Shown in pieces: positions 25,064 to 34,557 of a stretch of DNA of 36,503 bases. This DNA is from DSWT01 sp036845725. GTDB lineage: Bacteria; Chloroflexota; Anaerolineae; B4-G1; SLSP01. Each line of letters starts with the position of its first letter. Position 1 is the stretch's first letter. A program made the position numbers and the translations under genes. Under the pieces are notes generated by a model. That model saw only the letters and a program-made list of their open reading frames with translations, searched no databases and was not told the DNA's origin. The stretch is from positions 1 through 36,503 of the forward strand of contig DAIUDK010000038.1 in the NCBI GenBank assembly GCA_036845725.1, given 5' to 3'.

Positions 25064-25102
25064 AACAAAAACGAATGGGACAAACACCCTTTCGTTTTTG
25101 TT
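25064..25102 (+). terminator. hairpin D downstream of the miaB-like gene
   Basis: 16-nt arms (25064-25079 and 25087-25102) pair with a single mismatch around a 7-nt loop. The 3' arm contains CGTTTTTGTT. It lies 23 nt after the stop and is the likely terminator of the hisS-to-miaB run. Confidence 0.65.
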
Positions 25103-25192
25103 CAAGCTGTTTCGTCGGGAATTCTGTCGCTGGCTCTCTTTGTACCAGAAGCCAGAACCGACAATCCGACGATGCCCTAACCCACTCGGTTC

Positions 25193-25505
25193 TTACGCAC
25201 CCAAGATGACCGCCAGTTCGTTCAGGGCAACCTGCTCCTGTTCATCGATGACGGCTTTGGCACCGATGCTCAGGAAGCCGCCGGTCTTGGTCGCCGCGAC
25301 CTGACAGGCCATATCCAAAACTCACCGTGCGTAGCCATCTTTTCCCGGCAAAGTCGTAGCGACTGCAGCCCCATCGGCCACAATTTGCTTCACCTCAGCT
25401 CGGATGCCTGCCGGGTCCTTGGACTGGTATTGAATCGCGTTCGCCCGGTGCGTTGAAAAGCACCTTCCACTGTTCTGCACTGATCCGGTCTTTGATGCTC
25501 ATCAT
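25193..25505 (-). pseudogene. frameshifted small conserved gene
   Basis: It starts with a good GGAGG-GTA-ATG and reads MMSIKDRISAEQWKVLFNAPG. It then leaves frame near 25445. The neighbouring frame continues DPAGIRAEVKQIVADGAAVA, meets an in-frame TGA (25324-25322), and goes on to LSIGAKAVIDEQEQVALNEL and AVILGA before TAA at 25195. So one indel and one nonsense mutation have broken a gene of about 100 codons. It resembles small 'xIKDRLTPEQW' proteins that I have seen in Chloroflexota, function unknown. Most of the 566-nt gap at 25041-25607 is explained by this relic and hairpin D. Confidence 0.72.
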
Positions 25506-25556
25506 TACCCTCCGTATATCGTAGTTTTTCCACCCCCACATTCCACCCTCTGGCGG

Positions 25557-25586
25557 ATGACACTCCACCCCCTTACGTGTTATGCT
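25557..25586 (+). promoter_or_regulatory. candidate promoter of the ABC transporter operon
   Basis: ATGACA (25557-25562), 18-nt spacer, TATGCT (25581-25586), placed about 20 nt before the small ORF at 25608. Moderate match. Confidence 0.4.
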
Positions 25587-25607
25587 GGCAATTGAGAGGA
25601 ACAGGCA

Positions 25608-25835
25608 ATGCCAGAGCAAACGATGCACTATACCATTCGCGTGCGCGAACACCTGATCCCGGAACAATGGGAGACGTGGTTCAGCGGCTTGACGCTCGAA
25701 ATTCTGCCGGGCGGCGAGATGCAGCTCTACGGCCCCGTCTCCGATCAAGCGGCGCTGCACGGCATCCTCACCCGCATCCGCGATCTGGGATTGACATTGC
25801 TTTATCTCGAAGGCGTTTCTTTGTCAACGGATTGA
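25608..25835 (+). CDS. small protein of unknown function
   Basis: A 75-residue protein with alternating beta/alpha character (MHYTIRVREHLIPEQWETWF, then GGEMQLYGPVSDQAALHG and LTLLYLEGVS). It has no signal peptide, membrane segment or known motif. Its final codons overlap a 9-nt repeat array. It starts about 260 nt before the first ABC ATPase and may be co-transcribed. A GAGAGGAAC sequence precedes the ATG. Similar small ORFs with this 'IPEQW' look can occur upstream of ABC genes in related genomes, but I cannot name a family. Confidence 0.65.
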   Translation: MPEQTMHYTIRVREHLIPEQWETWFSGLTLEILPGGEMQLYGPVSDQAALHGILTRIRDLGLTLLYLEGVSLSTD

Positions 25836-25852
25836 ACGGATTTTAATGGATT
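25825..25852. repeat. 9-nt repeat array (AACGGATT type)
   Basis: CAACGGATT, GAACGGATT, TTAATGGATT in a row, overlapping the end of the small ORF. The same unit recurs inside the permease gene at 27673-27733. Confidence 0.7.
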
Positions 25853-25869
25853 CTTTTGGAGAGATCAAG

Positions 25870-26622
25870 ATGTCAACACAAACACCAACAACAAACGGCC
25901 ATTTGGTGGACTTGCGCCAGGTGACGAAGGTGTATAGCGGCGCGGCGGGCGAGTTCGTCGCGCTCAAGGGCGTGGACCTCACCGTGCAACCGGGCGAGTT
26001 CGTCGCCATCGTCGGCAAATCGGGCAGCGGCAAATCGACGCTCATCAACGTGCTCACTGGCATCGACCGGCCCACCTCCGGCGAGGTGTGGGTGGATGGC
26101 GCCGCCGTCCACACGCTCAACGAGGAGCAACTCGCCCTCTGGCGGGGACGCAGCGTGGGCGTCATCTTCCAGTTCTTCCAACTGCTGCCTACTCTCACCG
26201 CCGTCGAGAACGTGCTGCTGCCGATGGACTACGCCGCTACCCTACCGCGCGCCCAACGCCCCGAACGCGCCATGCACCTCCTGGAACGCGTCGGCATGGC
26301 GAACGTGGCCCACGCACTCCCTACGACGCTCTCCGGCGGACAGCAGCAGAGCGTCGCCATTGCCCGCGCGCTCGCTAACGATCCACCCATCATCACCGCC
26401 GACGAACCGACCGGCAACCTCGACTCCAAGACCGCCGAGATGATCTTGCAGCTCTTCGAGGAGCTGGTTGAAGGCGGCAAAACCGTCCTGATGGTCACGC
26501 ACGACGATGATCTGGCCGCCCGCGCGCAGCGCATCATCGTTCTGGCGGATGGGCTTATCGTGAATGAGAAATTTACCGCCAATCTTCACGAATCTACACC
26601 AATCCAACGCCCAAATTCGTGA
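25870..26622 (+). CDS. ABC transporter ATPase, MacB/LolD type (first)
   Basis: About 250 residues. Walker A is GKSGSGKST, the Q-loop region is FQFFQLLPTLT, the signature is LSGGQQQS and Walker B is IITADEP. The usual R after LSGGQQQ is S here, a mild deviation. It belongs to the MacB/LolD/SalX family that energises FtsX-type permeases moving lipoproteins, peptides or drugs. The ATG at 25870 has GGAGAG about 8 nt upstream; the ATG at 25846 would add eight repeat-derived residues. The last 15 or so residues are also coded by repeat DNA. A second ATPase and the permease follow. Confidence 0.92.
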   Translation: MSTQTPTTNGHLVDLRQVTKVYSGAAGEFVALKGVDLTVQPGEFVAIVGKSGSGKSTLINVLTGIDRPTSGEVWVDGAAVHTLNEEQLALWRGRSVGVIFQFFQLLPTLTAVENVLLPMDYAATLPRAQRPERAMHLLERVGMANVAHALPTTLSGGQQQSVAIARALANDPPIITADEPTGNLDSKTAEMILQLFEELVEGGKTVLMVTHDDDLAARAQRIIVLADGLIVNEKFTANLHESTPIQRPNS

Positions 26623-26637
26623 CAATTCGTGTATATT
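26583..26637. repeat. inverted CACGAAT / ATTCGTG repeat
   Basis: Units CACGAAT on one side and ATTCGTG, AATTCGTG on the other form a degenerate inverted array. It overlaps the C-terminal codons of the first ATPase and fills the gap to the second. Confidence 0.65.
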
Positions 26638-26658
26638 CTGGTTTTCTCGGAGGCGACA

Positions 26659-27342
26659 ATGCAAACGCAAGCTTTTATCACACTCAAAAATGTCACTAAA
26701 GAATACCGCGGATTGAGCGGGACGGTTGTCGCGCTCAAGGGCATCAGCCTGGACGTGCAACGGGGCGAGTTTCTCGTCATAACGGGCAAGTCGGGCGCGG
26801 GCAAGACGACGCTCGTCAACGTCCTCGCCGGGTTGGATCGCACGACCGGCGGCGAAATCTGGGTGGACGGTGCGGCCGTCCATCGCTTCGGCCTGGAGAA
26901 AGCGGCACAATGGCGCGGGCAGACCGTTGGCGTCGTCTTCCAGACGTTCGAGCTGCTGCCCACGCTCAGCCTTGTGCAGAATGTGATGCTGCCCATGGAT
27001 TTCGCGCACCGCTACACCCGCCGCCAACGCCGCGAGCGCGCGATGCATCTGCTGGAACAGGTCGAGATCGCCGCGCACGCCCGCAAACCGCCAACGGCCA
27101 TTTCGGGCGGGCAGCAGCAGCGCGTCGCCATCGCCCGCGCACTGGCGAACGATCCGTCCATCATCATCGCCGACGAACCAACCGGCAGCCTCGATTCCGC
27201 GACCACTGGCACGGTGCTCGACGTGTTCAGCGCGCTCGCCGCCGCCGGGAAAACTGTCATCCTCGTCACCCACGATAAGGACGTGGCGGCGCGCGGTTCA
27301 CGGGTTATCACGCTGGCGGATGGGGAAATGATTCAAAGTTGA
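26659..27342 (+). CDS. ABC transporter ATPase, MacB/LolD type (second)
   Basis: About 227 residues. Walker A GKSGAGKTT, Q-loop FQTFELLPTL, signature ISGGQQQRVAIARAL, Walker B IIIADEP, and an H-loop in VTHDKD. It is related to the first ATPase yet clearly diverged. With a single large permease gene downstream, the two ATPases may form a heterodimer or serve alternately. GGAGG lies 6 nt before the ATG at 26659; the earlier ATG has none. The permease begins 35 nt after the stop. Confidence 0.93.
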   Translation: MQTQAFITLKNVTKEYRGLSGTVVALKGISLDVQRGEFLVITGKSGAGKTTLVNVLAGLDRTTGGEIWVDGAAVHRFGLEKAAQWRGQTVGVVFQTFELLPTLSLVQNVMLPMDFAHRYTRRQRRERAMHLLEQVEIAAHARKPPTAISGGQQQRVAIARALANDPSIIIADEPTGSLDSATTGTVLDVFSALAAAGKTVILVTHDKDVAARGSRVITLADGEMIQS

Positions 27343-27377
27343 AGTTCGACAACTTTCAACTCACAAAGGAGAACGCG

Positions 27378-29897
27378 ATGTTTGCAACAAGATGGCACAA
27401 AGTCCTCAACGACCTCACCGGCAACAAGACCCGGACGCTGCTCATCGTGCTGTCGATCGCGGTGGGGTTGTTCGCCGTGGGGACGATTGTGAGCGCGCGG
27501 ACGCTGCTCTCGACGGAGATGGCGCGCAGTTACGCGGCGATCAACCCCTCCGATGGCATCGTGCGCACCGTGGAACTGTTCGACGAAGACTTCGTGCGCG
27601 CGGTGCGGGCCATGCCGGAAGTCGCCGACGTCGACACCCGCCGTGTGCTCGAAGTGCGCGCGCAGGTGGTGTCAACGGATTCAACGGATCAAACGGATAT
27701 TCCTCCGTTGAATTCTGCTCAATCCGCCGAGATGACGTTGCGCATCTTCGCCGTGCGCGACTACAACGCGATGCGCGTGGACTTAATCTTCCCCTCTCCT
27801 GGGAGAGAGGGGCCAGGGGTGAGAGCCTGGCCGCCGCCGGAGCGCGAAATCCTCATCGAGCGTTCCGCGTTGGATGTGCTCGGCGCGCAGGTGGGCGACA
27901 CGTTGCGCATCGAGCTGCCCGGCGGCCGCGTGCGGCATCTGCGCATCGCTGGGCTGGCCCACGATATGGTGCAGGTTCCGGCGCAATTCGACGGCACGCC
28001 CTACGGCTACATCGCCTTCGAAACGCTGACGTGGTTCGGTGAGCCGTATGGGTTCAATGAACTGCACGTGCGGGTTAGCCCCTCCTCAATCCCCCCCGAA
28101 GGGGGGGAGATGGCTTCCCCCCCTTCGGGGGGGACTAAGGGGGGGACCCGCGCCGCCATCAACGCCGTCAAGGACAAGGCCGAACAGAACGGCTTCACCA
28201 TCCCGCTTTCGATGACGGCGGAGCCGGGCGCGCTACCTCTCGACGACATCCTGGACGCCGTCCTGCTGCTGATGGGGGCGCTGGGCGTGCTCGCGCTGTT
28301 CCTCAGCGTCTTCCTCATCCTCAACACCGTCTCCGCGCTGCTGGCCCAGCAGAAGCGGCAGATCGGGGTGATGAAGGCCATCGGCGCGCGCACCGGGCAG
28401 ATTATGGGCATGTACCTGACGCTGGCGCTGCTGTACGGGCTGTGCGCCCTGCTCATCGCCGTCCCGTTGAGCGGCGTGGGGGCGCGGGCGCTCAGCGCCT
28501 TCATCGCCGGGCTGTTCAACTTCGACTTGCTGGAAGTGCGCCTCCCACCGACCGCCGTGATCATCCAGATCGCCGTGGGGGTGGTCGTCCCGCTACTGGC
28601 GTCGCTGCCGCCCTTCCTGGCGAACCTGCGCGTAACGGCGGCGGCGGCGTTACGGGTGGGCTACCAACCCAGCAAGGGACGCTTGGGCGCGGGTTGGATC
28701 GACCGGCTGCTTTCGGGCGCGAACTTATGGTTTGCACGCCACACCCTGCGCCGTCCGCTGTTGCTCTCCCTGCGCAACACTTTCCGCAGCAAGGGCCGGC
28801 TCGCGCTCACGCTCATCACACTGACGCTCGGCGGCGCGATCTTCATGGGCGTCTTCAGCGTGCAGGCTTCGCTCGACCAGACGCTCGACGATCTGCTGCG
28901 CTGGTGGGGCTTCGACGTGATGGTCATCCCCGCCCGCCCCTATCGTGCGGACAGGATGATTCAGGCTGCACTGGACGTGCCGGGCGTGGTCGCCGCCGAC
29001 GTGTGGTTTCAACTGCCCGCCCGCCGCGTGCGTCCGGATGGCGTCGAAAGCGACAATCTTTACTTTTTTGTGCCGAATCCCGATTCGCCGCTGGTGCCCG
29101 CGCCCAAGATCATCGCCGGACGCTGGCTGCTGCCGGAGGACGAAAACGCCGTCGTGCTCAACGCCCTCGCTATGAAAGAGGAACCGGATATCGCGGTGGG
29201 CAGCGAGATCGTGTTGAAGGTGATGGGGCGCGAACGTACCTATCGCGTCGTCGGCGTCTGCATGGGGATTCTGATGCCGATGGGTTACGCGCCTTATCCC
29301 TACATCGCCCGGACGACGGGACAAGTAGGGCTAGGCGGCGCCGCGCTGATTCAGCTCGAACAGGACGACCCGGAGAGCATCACCGCAACCGCCGCCGCCG
29401 TGAAAGCGCACTTCGAGCGCATCGGACTGCGGGTGAGCGATACGCAGACCGTCAGCGGCGAGCGCGAGGAGGCCGGTGCCAGCTTCGGCATCATCATCAC
29501 CCTGCTGATGGTGATGGCGGTACTGCTGGCGCTGGTGGGCGGGTTGGGATTGATGGGATCAATGAGTATCAACGTGCTGGAACGCGCGCGCGAAATCGGC
29601 GTGCTGCGGGCCATCGGCGCGCCCAACCGGGGCGTGGCGCAGGTCTTCATCGTCGAAGGCGTCGCTATCGGCGTGCTCAGTTGGGCGTTCGGCACGGCGC
29701 TGGCGCTCCCACTCGGACGGCTGCTCAGCGACGCCGTCGGCGTTCCGCTGATGGGTGCGCCGCTCAGCTTCAGCTTCTCGACGCTTGGCGTGTGGATCTG
29801 GCTCGGCGTGGTCGTCATCCTCAGCGCCCTCGCCAGCGCCCTGCCCGCCCGCAACGCTTCGCGGCTGACGGTGCGGGAGGTTTTGGCGTATGAATGA
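27378..29897 (+). CDS. MacB/FtsX-type ABC permease with repeat-derived insertions
   Basis: About 839 residues. It has one N-terminal membrane helix (about 16-38), an extracytoplasmic MacB-PCD-like domain, a first FtsX domain with three helices (about 290-410), further helices, a second extracytoplasmic domain and a C-terminal FtsX domain (RAREIGVLRAIGAPN motif). This two-FtsX layout is that of lipoprotein or peptide exporters. AAAGGAG precedes the ATG at 27378. Three stretches of the first extracytoplasmic domain (about residues 98-119, 135-152 and 234-258) are coded by dispersed repeats found between genes elsewhere. The reading frame survives all three. Confidence 0.9.
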   Translation: MFATRWHKVLNDLTGNKTRTLLIVLSIAVGLFAVGTIVSARTLLSTEMARSYAAINPSDGIVRTVELFDEDFVRAVRAMPEVADVDTRRVLEVRAQVVSTDSTDQTDIPPLNSAQSAEMTLRIFAVRDYNAMRVDLIFPSPGREGPGVRAWPPPEREILIERSALDVLGAQVGDTLRIELPGGRVRHLRIAGLAHDMVQVPAQFDGTPYGYIAFETLTWFGEPYGFNELHVRVSPSSIPPEGGEMASPPSGGTKGGTRAAINAVKDKAEQNGFTIPLSMTAEPGALPLDDILDAVLLLMGALGVLALFLSVFLILNTVSALLAQQKRQIGVMKAIGARTGQIMGMYLTLALLYGLCALLIAVPLSGVGARALSAFIAGLFNFDLLEVRLPPTAVIIQIAVGVVVPLLASLPPFLANLRVTAAAALRVGYQPSKGRLGAGWIDRLLSGANLWFARHTLRRPLLLSLRNTFRSKGRLALTLITLTLGGAIFMGVFSVQASLDQTLDDLLRWWGFDVMVIPARPYRADRMIQAALDVPGVVAADVWFQLPARRVRPDGVESDNLYFFVPNPDSPLVPAPKIIAGRWLLPEDENAVVLNALAMKEEPDIAVGSEIVLKVMGRERTYRVVGVCMGILMPMGYAPYPYIARTTGQVGLGGAALIQLEQDDPESITATAAAVKAHFERIGLRVSDTQTVSGEREEAGASFGIIITLLMVMAVLLALVGGLGLMGSMSINVLERAREIGVLRAIGAPNRGVAQVFIVEGVAIGVLSWAFGTALALPLGRLLSDAVGVPLMGAPLSFSFSTLGVWIWLGVVVILSALASALPARNASRLTVREVLAYE
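27673..27733. repeat. intragenic 9-nt repeat (AACGGAT type) with inverted half
   Basis: CAACGGATT, CAACGGATC, AAACGGATA, then inverted CCGTTGAATTC and AATCCG, inside the permease gene. It codes for a Ser/Thr/Asp-rich loop (STDSTDQTD). The same unit lies at 25825. Confidence 0.7.
27785..27830. repeat. intragenic REP-like palindrome (CCCCTCTCC...GGCCAGGGG type)
   Basis: CCCCTCTCC-TGGG-AGAGAGGGG followed by CCAGGGGTGAGAG. This matches a dispersed REP-like element that I recall from Chloroflexota and other genomes, and its translation PSPGREGPGVRA is its usual signature. It lies in frame in the permease gene. Confidence 0.75.
28080..28148. repeat. intragenic REP-like palindrome (C-run/G-run, ACTAAG type)
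   Basis: Two short hairpins of C- and G-runs (CCCCCCCGAAGGGGGGG, CCCCCCCTTCGGGGGGG) and GACTAAGGGGGGG. It codes for IPPEGGEMASPPSGGTKGG in the permease. It is homologous, inverted, to the intergenic repeat at 1416-1500. Confidence 0.85.
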
Positions 29898-29947
29898 GCG
29901 AATGGAAGAATCAGCGAATCAGCAAATGAAGAATGGGCGAATTACGC
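29892..29947. repeat. period-8 GAAT repeat array
   Basis: GAATGAGC, GAATGGAA, GAATCAGC, GAATCAGC, AAATGAA, GAATGGGC, GAATTACG in a row. It covers the permease stop codon and the leader of the HlyD-like gene. A related array recurs inside that gene at 31160-31230. Confidence 0.75.
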
Positions 29948-29970
29948 ATTTCGCAGAATGGAGGTATACG

Positions 29971-32277
29971 ATGAAAATTTGGCGCATTTTATTGGTCGGA
30001 ATGTTGTTGTTGGCGGGATGTAACGCGGCGTTGAGCGCGACGACGGAGCCGGTGCTGCAGCCGGTGAAGGCGGATACGGATGTGATTGCGGTGGAAGGCG
30101 TCGTCGAACCGGCGCGCTGGGTGACGCTGCGTGCGGCGGATAGCAGCGCCGTCGCCGAGGTGTTCGTGGCCGACGGCGACGTGGTCCACGCAGGTGACGT
30201 GCTGCTGCGATTGGACGACACGGATGCGCGGCTCGCCATCCGCCAGGCCGAGGCCGCGTTGAGCACCGCGCGGGCGCATCTGACGTTGGCGCAGGCCGGC
30301 GCGCGCCCGGAGCAGATCGCCGCCCTCGAAGCGCAGGTGTCCGTCGCCGATACCGTGATCTCGCAGACTACCACCCTGCTCACGGCAAGCCAGGTCAACG
30401 GGATCGAGGCCGACGTCGCCGAAGCACACACCGCGATTGCGACCGCGCAGTTCAACTATCGCCAGGCCGACCAAACGCACGACGACACGATGCAGTGCGT
30501 CGACGTGACCATGCCCGACGGCAGCACGCAAGCCATCTGCCCGGCGCTCGGAACTTACGAGGAAATGGCGCGCGCGCAGGTAGCGGCGGCGCAGGCGGCG
30601 CTGGCTGCCGCGCAGGCGCAACTCGCCTCCCTCCGCAGCCCAACCGGCGCGCAGATCGCCGCCGCGCAAGCCAACGTCCAGACCGCGCTGGCGCAGCGTG
30701 ATGCGTTGCAAGCGCAGCTCGATCTGGCGCGGGCCGGCGCGACCGCCGCCACAATCGCCGTCGCCGAAGCCGCTGTCCAAGAGGCCGAGGCGGCGCTGGC
30801 TGCTGCCCGCGTCCTGCTCGCCGACCGCACATTGACGGCTCCTTTCGACGCCATTGTGAGCGACATCGCCGTCCGCCCCGGAGACATCACCGCGCCCGGC
30901 AGCGCCCTCGTCACCCTGGCAACGCTCGACGCGCTGCACATCCGCGTCAAAGACCTGACCGAACTCGACATCGCGCGCGTGACCGAGGATCAGCCTGTAA
31001 ACATCACCTTCGACGCCCGGCCCGACGCCGCTTTTACCGGGCGCGTCACCCGCATAGACCGCCAGGGCCAGGATTACCTGGGCGACGTCATCTACCCGGT
31101 CTTTATCGAACTGGACGCTATGCCAGCCTGGGCGATGTGGGGGATGACGGCGAAATTGCGAATCCAGAATCAAGAATCGGCGAATCAAGAAGATGCATCC
31201 GCTGATTCTTCATTCGCTCATTCTCTATTCGCTGAAGCCGTGATCGAGCCGGAACGTTGGGCCGAAGCGCGGTTCACTATCCCCGGCAAAGTCGTCGGGG
31301 TGCTGGCGCAGCCGGGGATGCGTGTGGAGGCCGGGGACGTGCTGGCGCGCCTCGATGCGACGCACCTGGAAGCGGCTGTACGCCAGGCAGAGGCGGCGCT
31401 GGCGACGGCGCAGGCAGGTTTGGCGCTGGCGCAGGCCGGGCCGCGCCCGGAGGCCATCGCCGCCGCCGAAGCGCAGGTTGCCGCCGCCGAGGGTGACATG
31501 GCACGGGCTGTCGCGCTGCGCACTCAGTGGACCGCAGCCGGACGCGACGCGCAGGTCGCCGCCGTGCGCGCCCAACTCGAAGCGGCGCGAGCCGAAAAGC
31601 GCCAACTCGAAACGCAGTGGCAGTGGGCCAAAGACGGCGGGGACGACAAGCGCGCCCAGACGCTCCGCGAGCAGACCGCCGTCGTCGAACAGAAGATCGC
31701 TGCTGCCGAAACGCGCCTCGCCGCCATCCCGCGCGTGTTCGCCGCTCAAGCGCAAGCCGCCGACGCGGGCGTGCGGGTGGCCGAAGCGCAGCTCACCGCA
31801 ACGCAAGCCCAGCTCGCGCTGGCGCAGGCCGGGCCGCGCGCCGAGGACGTCGCGGTGGCGCAGGCTGCCGTCCGGCAGGCGGAAGTTGCGCTCGCCGCCG
31901 CTCAGGCCGCCCTGGCGCGCACCGAACTGCGCGCGCCGTTCGCCGGTACGGTCACGCAAATCTACGTAGAAACCGGTGACATCGTCACGCCGGAACGTCC
32001 CGTTGTGGTGTTGGCGACGCTCGACCGGTTGCGGGTACGCACCCGCGATGTGCTCGAGAACGACGCGAGCTACGTCAGCGTGGGGCAACCGGTCACGGTC
32101 AAAGTGGACGCGCTGCCGGAGACTGCGTTCGCCGGGCGCGTGGCGCAGATCGAACCACAGGGCGTCCTCTATCGCGGCGACATGGCCTACCCGGTCGTCG
32201 TCGAACTGGACGCGCCATTGCCTGCGCTGTTGTGGGGGATGAAGGCCGTGGTGGAGATCGATCCCGCGCACCATTGA
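29971..32277 (+). CDS. lipoprotein with two tandem HlyD/MFP-type adaptor modules
   Basis: About 768 residues. The signal peptide ends in a lipobox (LLLAGC, Cys17). Two full adaptor modules follow (about 25-390 and 420-765). Each has a lipoyl half (EPARWVTLRA or EPERWAEARF), a long Ala/Gln-rich coiled coil (RQAEAALSTA or RQAEAALATA), the second lipoyl half (APFDAIVSD or APFAGTVTQ) and a beta-barrel (TFDARPDAAFTGRV or KVDALPETAFAGRV). They are joined by about 28 residues coded by a GAAT repeat. Such proteins normally link ABC permeases to partners. TGGAGG lies before the ATG at 29971; upstream starts read through repeat DNA. It belongs with the preceding ABC genes. Confidence 0.88.
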   Translation: MKIWRILLVGMLLLAGCNAALSATTEPVLQPVKADTDVIAVEGVVEPARWVTLRAADSSAVAEVFVADGDVVHAGDVLLRLDDTDARLAIRQAEAALSTARAHLTLAQAGARPEQIAALEAQVSVADTVISQTTTLLTASQVNGIEADVAEAHTAIATAQFNYRQADQTHDDTMQCVDVTMPDGSTQAICPALGTYEEMARAQVAAAQAALAAAQAQLASLRSPTGAQIAAAQANVQTALAQRDALQAQLDLARAGATAATIAVAEAAVQEAEAALAAARVLLADRTLTAPFDAIVSDIAVRPGDITAPGSALVTLATLDALHIRVKDLTELDIARVTEDQPVNITFDARPDAAFTGRVTRIDRQGQDYLGDVIYPVFIELDAMPAWAMWGMTAKLRIQNQESANQEDASADSSFAHSLFAEAVIEPERWAEARFTIPGKVVGVLAQPGMRVEAGDVLARLDATHLEAAVRQAEAALATAQAGLALAQAGPRPEAIAAAEAQVAAAEGDMARAVALRTQWTAAGRDAQVAAVRAQLEAARAEKRQLETQWQWAKDGGDDKRAQTLREQTAVVEQKIAAAETRLAAIPRVFAAQAQAADAGVRVAEAQLTATQAQLALAQAGPRAEDVAVAQAAVRQAEVALAAAQAALARTELRAPFAGTVTQIYVETGDIVTPERPVVVLATLDRLRVRTRDVLENDASYVSVGQPVTVKVDALPETAFAGRVAQIEPQGVLYRGDMAYPVVVELDAPLPALLWGMKAVVEIDPAHH
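31160..31230. repeat. intragenic 7/8-nt GAAT repeat with inverted half
   Basis: GAAT units at 31160, 31167, 31174 and 31182, then ATTC units at 31205, 31212, 31220 and 31227, forming a degenerate inverted array. It codes for the linker (NQESANQEDASADSSFAHS) between the two HlyD-like modules. Confidence 0.8.
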
Positions 32278-32283
32278 TGCGAA

Positions 32284-32349
32284 ACCCTTGCGAAGGTTTC
32301 AAACAAAACCCGCACATAATCCACGCGCGCGCGCAACCTTCGCAAGGGT
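32284..32349. repeat. hairpin E, 15-bp inverted repeat
   Basis: Perfect 15-bp arms (32284-32298, 32335-32349; ACCCTTGCGAAGGTT type) around a 36-nt loop that contains a run of alternating C and G. The left arm also folds alone (GAAACCCTT/AAGGTTTC, one bulge). It starts 7 nt after the HlyD gene stop and probably ends the ABC operon. Confidence 0.65.
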
Positions 32350-32387
32350 AGATGAACAGGCACAAAGTATTAATAATTCATTAGATT

Positions 32388-32414
32388 TTAGCACTCTACC
32401 CTCTCGAGTGCTTG
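32388..32414 (+). promoter_or_regulatory. CIRCE element 1 (HrcA operator)
   Basis: TTAGCACTC-N9-GAGTGCTTG, matching the CIRCE consensus TTAGCACTC-N9-GAGTGCTAA except for the last two bases. It overlaps the -35 box of the groESL promoter. HrcA would bind here and repress. Confidence 0.92.
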
Positions 32415-32440
32415 ACAAACGCTCTCAAACATGCTATTAT
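32412..32440 (+). promoter_or_regulatory. groESL sigma-A promoter
   Basis: TTGACA (32412-32417), 17-nt spacer, TATTAT (32435-32440). The transcript would start near 32447, just before CIRCE 2. The -35 box shares bases with CIRCE 1. Confidence 0.85.
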
Positions 32441-32450
32441 TAGGAATAGA

Positions 32451-32477
32451 TTAGCACTCTATAGCATCGAGTGCTAA
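32451..32477 (+). promoter_or_regulatory. CIRCE element 2 (HrcA operator)
   Basis: Perfect CIRCE: TTAGCACTC-N9-GAGTGCTAA. It lies at the transcription start, so the promoter is bracketed by two HrcA sites. Confidence 0.95.
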
Positions 32478-32520
32478 AAGTAAACACGAAAAACCTAAAT
32501 TCATCAAGTGGAGGTAAGTC

Positions 32521-32826
32521 ATGAGCGTAAAGATTCGACCCTTGAACGACCGTGTAGTTGTGGAACCCGTCGAAGAGAATGAAATGACCTTCGCCGGTGG
32601 GCAGTTGGTGCTCCCCGACACGGCCAAAGAAAAGCCCCAACAGGGCAAAGTCCTGGCCGTTGGCCCCGAGGTCACGGTGGAAAACGAAGACGGCAAAATC
32701 GTCGGCCCACAGGTGGGCGATCTGGTGATCTACGCGAAGTACGCCGGTACAACGTTCAAGACCCGCGACGGCAAGGAAATGCTGATCTTGCGCGTGGACG
32801 ACATCCTGGGTGTCGTTGAGGATTAA
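32521..32826 (+). CDS. groES: co-chaperonin GroES
   Basis: A 101-residue heptameric lid of the GroEL chamber. It begins VKIRPLNDRVVVEPVE. The mobile loop region (ENEMTFAGGQLVLPDTAKEKPQQGKVLAVGPE) and the C-terminal MLILRVDDILGVVE are standard. GGAGG lies upstream of the ATG. It forms an operon with groEL, 54 nt downstream, under two CIRCE sites, so it is heat-inducible through HrcA; hrcA itself is not in the window. Confidence 0.98.
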   Translation: MSVKIRPLNDRVVVEPVEENEMTFAGGQLVLPDTAKEKPQQGKVLAVGPEVTVENEDGKIVGPQVGDLVIYAKYAGTTFKTRDGKEMLILRVDDILGVVED

Positions 32827-32880
32827 TTCCTCGCAATCTTCTCAGTAAATAAAAATCCTCTTTAGAATAAGGAGTAAATC

Positions 32881-34533
<1,653 letters not shown>

Positions 34534-34557
34534 ACCGCCAAAGAAGCTCACAAAATC

